DNA from: Candidatus Roseilinea sp. NK_OTU-006
GTDB lineage: Bacteria; Chloroflexota; Anaerolineae; J036; Brachytrichaceae
DNA: 64,000 bases
Direction of reading: 5' to 3'
Assembly: GCF_012931985.1 (NCBI RefSeq)
Contig: NZ_JAAFGM010000001.1
Span: 124,001-188,000 of the forward strand
Part shown: piece after piece, positions 53,810 through 61,404 of the stretch
Position numbering within the stretch: position 1 is the stretch's first letter
Layout of the letters: every line of letters begins with the position of its first letter
Notes under the pieces: generated by a model
Seen by the model: the letters and a program-made list of their open reading frames with translations, nothing else
Databases searched by the model: none
Told to the model about the DNA's origin: nothing
Made by a program: the position numbers and the translations under genes

Positions 53810-54778
53810 TTACCAGATTGCGCGCAGGAACTTCACTTTCTCCACCGTCTGGTATTCGCCGCCCCCTTCGTGCCGGTTGAACTCGTAGATGCGGATTTCC
53901 TTCTCGCCGGCCCAGTGGTTATAGGCGGCAAACACGGTTGAGGGTGGGCAGATGTCGTCCATCAGACCGACGGAGAACAAGGCCTTTGCGCGCGCGCGGG
54001 CGGCGAAGTTCATGCCGTCGAAGTAGCTCAGCGTGGCGAAGACCTGCTCCACTTTGTCACGTTGGGCGACGAGGAAGCGTTGCAATTCGATATACGGACT
54101 GCTGTCTATCAGCGTCGCAGCGCGCCGGAAGTGGCACAGGAACGGCACATCCGGCATGGCGACCTGGACGGCGGGCATCAGCCCGGCGACGGCGATGGTG
54201 ATGCCGCCGCCTTGGCTGCCGCCGGTGGCCGCGATGCGGTCGGGGTCTATGGCATCATGCGCCTGGGCGGCCTCGACGGCGCGGCAGCCGTCGGTGAACA
54301 CGCGCCGGTAGTAATACGTCTCCGGCTTGAGCACGCCGCGGGTCATGAAGCCGGGGTGGTGCGGGTTGCTGCCCTCGGGTTCGGGGTCGGGCGTGTCGCC
54401 GTGGCTCCACGTGCTGCCCTGGCCGCGCGTGTCCATAACCAGGTGGGCATAGCCGGCTGCGCTCCACAGCAGCCAGCTTGTGGGATAGCTGCGCCCGCCG
54501 CCATAGCCAATGAACTCGACGACGCACGGCAGCTTTCCAGCACGATGCCGGGGGAGGATGAGCCAGCCCTTGATCGGCTGGCCGCCATAGCCGTTGAAAG
54601 TGACGTCGAACGTCTCTACGTTGCGCAGCCCGAAGTCCGCCGGCTCGAAGCGCGGCGCGAGCGGATGTGCGCGCGCCTCGTCCAGCGTGCGACGCCAGAA
54701 GGCATCGAAGTCAGTTGGCTCATTGCGGTCGGGGCGATAAGTTTTGAGCTGGTCGAGTGGAAGGTCGAAGAAAGCCAT
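53810..54778 (-). CDS. Acetyl xylan esterase / cephalosporin-C deacetylase (CE7, AXE1)
   Basis: A 322-residue alpha/beta hydrolase. The N-terminal block [20 protein letters not shown] and FDAFWRR is typical of CE7. The nucleophile is Ser188 in GGSQGGG, the acid is in [10 protein letters not shown] and the histidine in [10 protein letters not shown]. It deacetylates xylo-oligosaccharides or other small acetyl esters in the cytoplasm; no signal peptide is present. The open frame continues upstream to 55498 inside the DUF2298 gene, but that part is not coding. It ends 84 bp from the oxidoreductase start, both on the minus strand. Confidence 0.92.
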   Translation of the reverse strand: MAFFDLPLDQLKTYRPDRNEPTDFDAFWRRTLDEARAHPLAPRFEPADFGLRNVETFDVTFNGYGGQPIKGWLILPRHRAGKLPCVVEFIGYGGGRSYPTSWLLWSAAGYAHLVMDTRGQGSTWSHGDTPDPEPEGSNPHHPGFMTRGVLKPETYYYRRVFTDGCRAVEAAQAHDAIDPDRIAATGGSQGGGITIAVAGLMPAVQVAMPDVPFLCHFRRAATLIDSSPYIELQRFLVAQRDKVEQVFATLSYFDGMNFAARARAKALFSVGLMDDICPPSTVFAAYNHWAGEKEIRIYEFNRHEGGGEYQTVEKVKFLRAIW

Positions 54779-54897
54779 GCGAGGAATTGAACCACGAAGT
54801 CGCGCGGGCGCAAAAGACGCCGGCCATGGTGCGTAAAGGTCACCTCGCGCCCGGCAGGCGGACGCGCGCCGCCTCAGCCTGTGCACATCATCAAGGT

Positions 54898-57435
54898 TTA
54901 TGGGCCGCCGCAGTGATAGATGACGCTGGCGCCCGATTGAAACGCCGGCGCGCAGAGCGACTCGAACTTGGCCAGCCCTTCGGATGAGAAACGCTGGCGC
55001 TCTGTCTCTCCGATGATCACATACCGCGCGCCAAACTCGCGCAGCAGCGCGCGCGCTTCTGCGAGGTCGGTTGTGTTGTAGAGCTGTTCGATCAGCGGAA
55101 AGCGCCGCGCCTGTTCGTCGGTGGTGCCGCGCCATTGATGCTCGTGGCCGCCCCAGCCGAGCGCAGTCGGCAGGCCGGTGAACGTCGAGATGCGTCCTTC
55201 GTAAGCGTATGCGCCGAAAGCGTTGCTTGGCGGCGCTTCGATGATGTGCGGGGCGCCGGCGACGTTGGCGTTCAGCCAGGCGATCATCGCTGCATCTTCT
55301 GGATGGATGCGGCGCAGGTAAGCGGCGCCGTCCAGCGTTGGCTCGCCGCGAAAGTTGTTTGCGCGCGCGGGGATAGCCATGATCGGATAGATCAGCCCCA
55401 GCGCGACGAAAGCCAACGCGACCCCACCGACGCACTTCGCCGCAGCCTGGCGCGCAGCGATCAGGCTGACAATGGCGAATCCACCAGCGACTGACCATAG
55501 CGTCCAGGCCTGGTAGTAGAGTTTGAACACCGTGTTCATGCGCGTGCCGAACAGGTCGCGCAGGAAGACGAATTCAACGAGCAGGGTGAGCAACGCGCCG
55601 GCACCGAAGAGCAGCAGGATGAACGGCGCCGGTGGGGTGGGGGCATCCGCCGTCGCCGACGGATGCGATGCCGATTTCGGCGCGCGATAGGCCAGGATGA
55701 GCGCAGCGCACGCGGCTGCGCCCCCGCTCAGCGCCAGCGCCGTCCAGGGGTTGGTGATGCGCTCCACCAGCCGTTGCGATACCTGCTCGCGCGGCATGCC
55801 CATCACTGGGCCGGCGCCGCTGAGTTCCTGGGCTATGGCGCGTCCCTGCGGCGAGGCGAGTCCGACCGCTAACGCCACAACGAAGCTGGCAATGAGGGTT
55901 GCGGCCGTCAGGCCGGCGGCGCGCCCCACAATTGCACGCGCCGACATGCCTGCCGCGCGCGTGGTCGAAGCGATGAAGCCGGCCCCGGCGATCAAAAACG
56001 GCGCGTAGATAAGGAAGAAATGCACGAAACGCGTGCCATTGAACAAGTTGATCCCAATCCCGCGCGCCTGTGAGGCGAATGTCACGTGCCAAGGCAAATA
56101 GAGTAAATACCCCAGCATCATCACGCCGGCGCCATGCAGAAGCGCCGGCAACAGCGGCTCGCGGCGCAGCCATCGCCCGAGCAGCGACGCGGCGATGAAG
56201 ATCGCCCCGTAGATTGGGAAGTCCCAGGTGTTCATGAACGCCAATCCGCCGAAGATGATGGCCGGCAAGACGAAGGAAGTGGTGATTCGGGGGAGGTCGA
56301 ACGGGGGGCGTGATGCGGAAGGCAAATCGCGCGCGTCGCATTTTGCATCTTGCCCGTTGCCGGCTTCGCCAGCGAAGTTGCCCAGCGCCAGGGTGAGCGC
56401 CAGCAGTGCAAGCGGCAGCGCCATCACGTGCGGGTGGTTGTCGCCGAGCACGAAGCTGAAGATGGGGATTTCGGTGATCGTCTCCTGGTATTGGCCGGTT
56501 GGCGTCGTGTCTTTCACCACGCGCGACCAATCCCACCACCAGCCGTAGAACTCGCTCGGTGCCAGGCCGTTGCAGGCATACGTCTGGGTTGCCGTGTCGC
56601 GCACGTCCAACCATTCCCAGAACGATTGCGGCAGAGCATCGCTGCATTTGAGCGCGCCCATCAGCCCGCCCAGGTTGCCCATCAGCGCCAGCATGAGCGC
56701 GGTCAACAGACCCGTGAGGAATTGAGGATTAAACATGAGGAGGGATGACTTCCGAATACCGACTCCCGACTCCCCAAACTCCGATCCCTGACCCCTGGCC
56801 TCAGCCCCCTGGCCCCAAAGGTTGTATCCGATGCTGAATCCGCCGATGAGCGTGAGCGCGAAGATCATCGCCCCGCCGAGGTTGAAGCCAACTGCCGGCG
56901 CGACGCCGCTCAATAAGATCAGCATGGCGAAGATGATGTAGCCGAAGTAGTAGTAGCTGATGCTGAAGCCGGAGAACCAGGCGTCGTTCGGCGGGAAGGC
57001 CGGGCTGCGCAGGATGGCGTTGATCATCATGGACTCCATGAACTTCTCGCCGCCGGCGCTCATGATGTCCGGGCTGTAGGCGCGCACGATGGCCCAGCCC
57101 GCGAAGGCCAGCGCGAAGAGCGCTTCGGTAGTGATGGCCAAAGCCGCCAGGGGGATTGGGGCTTGCGTCGCGCGATTGGCGTCGCGCGCGCTATAGCGCA
57201 GCCAGAGGCCGACGCCCCATACGCCGGCCAGCGCCAGCAGCGCGGCGCCGACATGATTCGTCGAAAGGCCGGAGGTGACGGCGGCCCAGTAGCAAAAGCC
57301 GCCGAGGGTTAGCCCCAGCGCCTTGCTAACGCCGTAGCCTCGGTCGGGCAGGCGCACCAGCCAGCGCGACGCGATCAGCCAGCCGCCGAAGGCGAAGGCT
57401 TGCAGCCACAGGTACCACCACAGCGCATCGCGCAT
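54898..57435 (-). CDS. DUF2298 / Chlor_Arch_YYY giant membrane protein
   Basis: An 845-residue protein with about 16-18 transmembrane helices and a short C-terminal soluble segment, matching the DUF2298 family found mainly in Chloroflexota and Archaea. Landmarks are [53 protein letters not shown] and [20 protein letters not shown]. These loops suggest a GT-C-like enzyme. The start is ATG at 57435, one base after the threonine synthase stop; TTG at 57456 is less likely. A loop of about 24 residues after IGYNLWG ([19 protein letters not shown]) is encoded by a heptamer tract. Confidence 0.85.
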   Translation of the reverse strand: MRDALWWYLWLQAFAFGGWLIASRWLVRLPDRGYGVSKALGLTLGGFCYWAAVTSGLSTNHVGAALLALAGVWGVGLWLRYSARDANRATQAPIPLAALAITTEALFALAFAGWAIVRAYSPDIMSAGGEKFMESMMINAILRSPAFPPNDAWFSGFSISYYYFGYIIFAMLILLSGVAPAVGFNLGGAMIFALTLIGGFSIGYNLWGQGAEARGQGSEFGESGVGIRKSSLLMFNPQFLTGLLTALMLALMGNLGGLMGALKCSDALPQSFWEWLDVRDTATQTYACNGLAPSEFYGWWWDWSRVVKDTTPTGQYQETITEIPIFSFVLGDNHPHVMALPLALLALTLALGNFAGEAGNGQDAKCDARDLPSASRPPFDLPRITTSFVLPAIIFGGLAFMNTWDFPIYGAIFIAASLLGRWLRREPLLPALLHGAGVMMLGYLLYLPWHVTFASQARGIGINLFNGTRFVHFFLIYAPFLIAGAGFIASTTRAAGMSARAIVGRAAGLTAATLIASFVVALAVGLASPQGRAIAQELSGAGPVMGMPREQVSQRLVERITNPWTALALSGGAAACAALILAYRAPKSASHPSATADAPTPPAPFILLLFGAGALLTLLVEFVFLRDLFGTRMNTVFKLYYQAWTLWSVAGGFAIVSLIAARQAAAKCVGGVALAFVALGLIYPIMAIPARANNFRGEPTLDGAAYLRRIHPEDAAMIAWLNANVAGAPHIIEAPPSNAFGAYAYEGRISTFTGLPTALGWGGHEHQWRGTTDEQARRFPLIEQLYNTTDLAEARALLREFGARYVIIGETERQRFSSEGLAKFESLCAPAFQSGASVIYHCGGP
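56747..56816. repeat. Heptamer tract inside the DUF2298 coding sequence
   Basis: Ten successive heptamers in phase: GACTTCC, GAATACC, GACTCCC, GACTCCC, CAAACTC, CGATCCC, TGACCCC, TGGCCTC, AGCCCCC, TGGCCCC. The encoded residues are hydrophilic and Gly-rich, between two transmembrane helices. Confidence 0.85.
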
Positions 57436-57436
57436 A

Positions 57437-58690
57437 TCATGGTTGAACGTCGGCAAGCGATTCTACGCGGATCGGCTTGTCGGCAGCGCGCAGCGCTGAA
57501 CGCACGTCTTTGAAGCCGCTGCCGGTGAGCTGGAGCACCACTTCGTCGTCGTTGCCGATTACCCCTATGTGCCGACCCTTGACCAGGCCGACGTAGGCCG
57601 CCGCGCAGGCCGGCTCGACGAAGACGCCGGCTCGGGTCGCGAGCTTGCGCATGGCGTCCAGCATCTCTTCGTCGGTCGCTTCGACGACGGCGCCGCCGGT
57701 GCTGCGAATGGCGCGCAACGCCATTACGCCGTCGCAGGGTCGGTCGGTGCCGATGCCGCTGGCGATCGTCTGCGACGGGATCGTCTCGAACTGCTCGCCG
57801 CCCGATTGCCAGGCGCGGTAGAAAGAAGGCGCCAGCGCTGCCGTGACGCCGATGAAGCGCGGCATGTGCTCGATCCAACCGAGCATGTGAAGCTCTCGGA
57901 ACCCCTTGTGCACGCCGCTGATGATGTTGCCGTCGCCGACCGGCACGATGACCACGTCCGGCGCGCGAAAGCCGCTATCGGCTCTGCGCGCGTCTTGCCG
58001 GGCGAGCTGTTCCGCGATCTCGAAGCCGGCGGTCTTTTTGCCCTCGCGCGTGTAGGGATTGAAGCCGGTGCTGCGGTTGTACCAGCCGAACTCGCGGCAG
58101 GCTGCTTCGGCCAGTGCGACGGCGTCGTTATACGAGCCGCGCACGGTGTACACCCGCGCGCCGTGGATGAGGATGCCGGCCAGCTTGGCTTCGGGCGTGC
58201 TTTCCGGCACGAAGATCACGGCCTGCAGGTCGGTGCCGGCGCACAGCGCGGCCAGCGCCGCGGCAGCGTTGCCGGTGGAAGCGACACAGATCGTCTTGAT
58301 GCCCATTTCCATCGCGCGCGCAATCACCATCGCGCTGGCGCGGTCTTTGAACGATGAGCTGGGCAAGCGCGAATCGTCCTTCATCCACACGGCGCGTATG
58401 CCCAGCGCGCGCTCGAGCGCCGGCGCGCGGTACAGCGGCGACCCGCCGAGCGCAGCAAGCGGCGTATGCGGCGCTGCCGGAGGGACGACGGGCAAGAGTG
58501 GAGCGTAGCGCCAGAGCGAGCGATCGGGGTTGTGCGTGATGGCGCGCGGATCGAGATACCGCGCCAGGTGCGCATAGTCGTAAATTGCGTCTAGGTTGCC
58601 GTTATCTTTTGGGCAGGTGTAGGTGACTTCGTCGGGAGCGTGTGTTGTGCCGCAAAGTGAGCACCGAAGGCCGATGAGGTAGGGGTTCAT
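57437..58690 (-). CDS. thrC: Threonine synthase
   Basis: PLP enzyme converting O-phosphohomoserine to threonine, 417 residues. The N-terminus is a zinc-ribbon-like region (Cys10, Cys13, Cys26), as in the plant/archaeal-type enzymes. The PLP lysine is Lys115 in SSSFKDRASA; the phosphate-binding loop is VASTGNAAAALAAL. PVGDGNIISGVHKGF completes the fold type II core. The gene lies directly upstream of the DUF2298 gene with effectively no gap, and divergent to melA (100 bp). Confidence 0.92.
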   Translation of the reverse strand: MNPYLIGLRCSLCGTTHAPDEVTYTCPKDNGNLDAIYDYAHLARYLDPRAITHNPDRSLWRYAPLLPVVPPAAPHTPLAALGGSPLYRAPALERALGIRAVWMKDDSRLPSSSFKDRASAMVIARAMEMGIKTICVASTGNAAAALAALCAGTDLQAVIFVPESTPEAKLAGILIHGARVYTVRGSYNDAVALAEAACREFGWYNRSTGFNPYTREGKKTAGFEIAEQLARQDARRADSGFRAPDVVIVPVGDGNIISGVHKGFRELHMLGWIEHMPRFIGVTAALAPSFYRAWQSGGEQFETIPSQTIASGIGTDRPCDGVMALRAIRSTGGAVVEATDEEMLDAMRKLATRAGVFVEPACAAAYVGLVKGRHIGVIGNDDEVVLQLTGSGFKDVRSALRAADKPIRVESLADVQP

Positions 58691-58790
58691 GCTGGTTTGA
58701 GATCAGGGAAAGAGCGATTTTGCGATGTGCGGATTACCGTTTACGATTGGGAGCAAACGAAATTCCAAGAATCACGGTTCCATCCCTAGT

Positions 58791-60092
58791 ATGCCAAAGA
58801 TTACGTTGATCGGCGCCGGCAGCACGGTGTTTGCCAAGAATCTCCTCGGCGATATTCTGAGCTTCCCCGAATTGGCCGACGCGCACATCAGTTTGTTCGA
58901 CATTGACCCGGAGCGTCTGCGCACTTCGGAGATCGTGGCCCGGAAAGTGGCCGAAAAGCTGGGTGCAAAGCCCAGGATCGAAGCAACCCAGGATCGGCGC
59001 TGCGCCCTTGACGGCGCGGATTACGCCATCAGCATGTTCCAGATCGGCGGCTATAAGCCCAGCACGGTGATTGACTTTGAAGTGCCCAAGAAGTATGGCC
59101 TGCGCCAGACCATTGCCGACACGCTGGGCGTGGGCGGCATCATGCGCGCGTTGCGCACCATCCCGGTCTTCCTCGACATCTGCCGCGATATGGAAGCGCT
59201 GTGCCCGCACGTGACCTTCCTGCAATACGTCAACCCGATGGCGATGAATTGCTGGGCCATCAGCCGGGCGACGAAGATCAGGACCGTGGGCCTGTGCCAT
59301 AGCGTACAAGGCACGGCGGAACAGTTGGCTTGGGACATCGGCGTGCCGATCGAGGAGATCAACTACGTGTGCGCCGGCATCAATCACATGGCCTTCTACC
59401 TGAAGTTCGAGCGCAACGGCGAGGACCTTTACCCGCGCATCCGCAAGGTGCTGGAGGAAGGCAAGCAACCGACGTGGAACCTGGTGCGCTACGAAGTATT
59501 CAGGCACTTTGGCTACTTTGTCACCGAGTCCAGCGAGCACTTCAGCGAATATGTGCCGTGGTTCATCAAGCGCGACCGCCCCGATCTCATCGAGCGGTTC
59601 AACATTCCGCTCGATGAGTACGTCCGCCGCTGCGAGGCGCAGATCGCCGGCTGGCAGGCCATGCGCGCTCGGCTGGAAGCCGGCGAGGACATCGAGGTGC
59701 GTCGCAGCCACGAATACGGCGCGCTCATCATCCACAGTATGGAGACCGGCCAGCCGCGCGTGATCTACGGCAATGTGCCGAACGAGGGGTTGATTGACAA
59801 TTTGCCGCAGGGCTGCTGCGTGGAGGTGCCGGTGCTGGTGGATAAGAACGGCCTACAGCCGACCAAGATCGGCAGGCTGCCGCCGCACCTCGCCGCGCTG
59901 ATGCGCACCAACATCAACGTGCAGGAGCTGACCGTTGAGGCGGCGCTCACCGGCAAGCGCGAATACATTTACCACGCCGCCTATCTCGACCCGCATACCG
60001 CCGCCGAGCTTGACCTGAATCAGATTCACGCGCTGGTGGATGATCTCATCGCTGCGCACGAAGCGACCGGCCTGTTGCCGCGTTTCACCTAG
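58791..60092 (+). CDS. melA: Alpha-galactosidase/alpha-glucuronidase, GH4 family
   Basis: NAD+- and Mn2+-dependent glycosidase, 433 residues. The Rossmann motif is ITLIGAGSTVFAKNLL; the metal-site cysteine is in CHSVQGT and the histidine in GINHMAFYL, both in the MelA/LplD arrangement. NPMAMNCWAI and SSEHFSEYVPW are further GH4 blocks. Start MPKITLIGAG at 58791 is the family start; the longer frame from 58725 has no support. Galactose- or glucuronate-specific activity cannot be separated. The stop overlaps the convergent hypothetical gene by 8 bp. Confidence 0.9.
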   Translation: MPKITLIGAGSTVFAKNLLGDILSFPELADAHISLFDIDPERLRTSEIVARKVAEKLGAKPRIEATQDRRCALDGADYAISMFQIGGYKPSTVIDFEVPKKYGLRQTIADTLGVGGIMRALRTIPVFLDICRDMEALCPHVTFLQYVNPMAMNCWAISRATKIRTVGLCHSVQGTAEQLAWDIGVPIEEINYVCAGINHMAFYLKFERNGEDLYPRIRKVLEEGKQPTWNLVRYEVFRHFGYFVTESSEHFSEYVPWFIKRDRPDLIERFNIPLDEYVRRCEAQIAGWQAMRARLEAGEDIEVRRSHEYGALIIHSMETGQPRVIYGNVPNEGLIDNLPQGCCVEVPVLVDKNGLQPTKIGRLPPHLAALMRTNINVQELTVEAALTGKREYIYHAAYLDPHTAAELDLNQIHALVDDLIAAHEATGLLPRFT

Positions 60093-60786
60093 CGCCCTGC
60101 GCCTCCGCGCGCCGCAGCTCCTCGATCACGTCTCGGATGAACTGCCACAGGGCAGGCAAGACGAGGAGCTGTGCGCCGGGCGTCGCCAGCCGCAAAGCGA
60201 TTTTTGCTGCGCTCGCGCTGATCACGCTCATCAGCCGGATGAGCACGGCGCGGCGCGCCAGCGCAGCTCGCACATTGCGCTCATGCAGTCGAACCTGCTC
60301 CGGCGTGAGATCCCTGCGCCAAAGCGACTTGAAATCACCTGTCCAACCGACGAGGGTGCGAGCAATCACTGCGCCATCGGACGTGGTTTCGATCACTGCG
60401 TAATATGACACAAGTTCGCGCACACGGCGGACGAACGCATCGAACTCTTCGCGGGAGCTTTGCAGCGGATCGAGTAGGCCCTTAGCCTGCGGTGCGTTGA
60501 TGCGTTCGAGCGCCTCGACCAGCGCATCTTCGGGTGATTTGGCCGGTGTGTCGAGTGATTTCGCTCGTGGACCCTCGCCCGGCATCCATCCATCGGCGAA
60601 GTGATTCAACCGGGCGATTGCTTGCTCGATGTGTGCCTGGCCTTGATCCATCTCCAGGCGCTGTCTTTGCCAAGCCGTGCGTGGGTGGGATGGCGTTTCC
60701 CAGCGCCAGACCGGAGCTATGTCGAAGCGTTGTGTTTCATGCGCTCCGGTCATCCATGCACCAAGCAGCGCTTGAACGGCATCCAT
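60085..60786 (-). CDS. Protein of unknown function, third gene of the right-edge operon
   Basis: A 233-residue protein with no recognised family. The N-terminal half is polar; the central part (residues about 85-150) is helical with KSPEDALVEALERI and FDAFVRRVRELVSYYAV; the end holds two amphipathic-to-hydrophobic segments (RAVLIRLMSVISASAAKIAL and ATPGAQLLVLPALWQFI). There is no signal peptide. It follows the 182-residue gene by 67 bp in the same direction. Confidence 0.6.
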   Translation of the reverse strand: MDAVQALLGAWMTGAHETQRFDIAPVWRWETPSHPRTAWQRQRLEMDQGQAHIEQAIARLNHFADGWMPGEGPRAKSLDTPAKSPEDALVEALERINAPQAKGLLDPLQSSREEFDAFVRRVRELVSYYAVIETTSDGAVIARTLVGWTGDFKSLWRRDLTPEQVRLHERNVRAALARRAVLIRLMSVISASAAKIALRLATPGAQLLVLPALWQFIRDVIEELRRAEAQGAR

Positions 60787-60853
60787 TTGCTGTTGCGTCT
60801 TCCACGCTTCGGGCGCAAACGGCCGTAAGAGTCTCGGTGCCTGACCGCTACGG

Positions 60854-61402
60854 TCAGCTGAACAGCGCGATCAGCCGGGTCGCCATCTCAGCCATCGAGC
60901 CGATGAACTGGGCGCGCGTGGCCTGCGCTTCTTTGACCATCGAAACGTGCGCTGCCCACAGCGTTTCGTCCAGTTCGTCGCCTTTCTCCGGCACAACGAT
61001 ATCCGTGTCGCCGTCCAGGCTGATTCGCGTGAGCGCGCGCGGTTTGACCGGCCCGATGAACTTTCCTGAGTTGAGATCGTAGTGCACCTGGCTCATGTCG
61101 TCGGAGCTGAAGGTGCGCACCTCCAGGCTGCTCAGGTCGTTGGCAACCTGGCTGAGCGAGTCGGTGAGCTGCCGGATGAACGACTTGAGCGCGTCGCCCA
61201 GCGTCTGGCCGGATGGCAGGTTCTTCTTGGCTGCTGCCTCAAGGCCCATTGCCGCCAGGCTGCTCGAAGGTATTACCATGGCCCGCAGCTCGTCCATCGC
61301 CGAGTTGGCCTCGAACTGGGATGGCGCGGATGACGACTTGGCGACGGCGTCGTCGTTCGCCGATTCGAAGTGCGAATCGTTGCCGGTCTTTTTGTTATTC
61401 AT
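60854..61402 (-). CDS. Protein of unknown function, second gene of the right-edge operon
   Basis: A 182-residue protein: a polar, Ser/Asp/Asn-rich N-terminus of about 35 residues, then an alpha-helical stretch (TLGDALKSFIRQLTDSLSQV) and a beta-rich part with VHYDLNSGKFIGPVKPRALT. The C-terminal helix is AQFIGSMAEMATRLIALF. GGAGGGG lies 8 nt before the ATG at 61402, two bases after the stop of the preceding large gene, so it is clearly co-expressed. The frame is open to 61609, but that is overlap only. No family recognised. Confidence 0.7.
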   Translation of the reverse strand: MNNKKTGNDSHFESANDDAVAKSSSAPSQFEANSAMDELRAMVIPSSSLAAMGLEAAAKKNLPSGQTLGDALKSFIRQLTDSLSQVANDLSSLEVRTFSSDDMSQVHYDLNSGKFIGPVKPRALTRISLDGDTDIVVPEKGDELDETLWAAHVSMVKEAQATRAQFIGSMAEMATRLIALFS

Positions 61403-61404
61403 CG

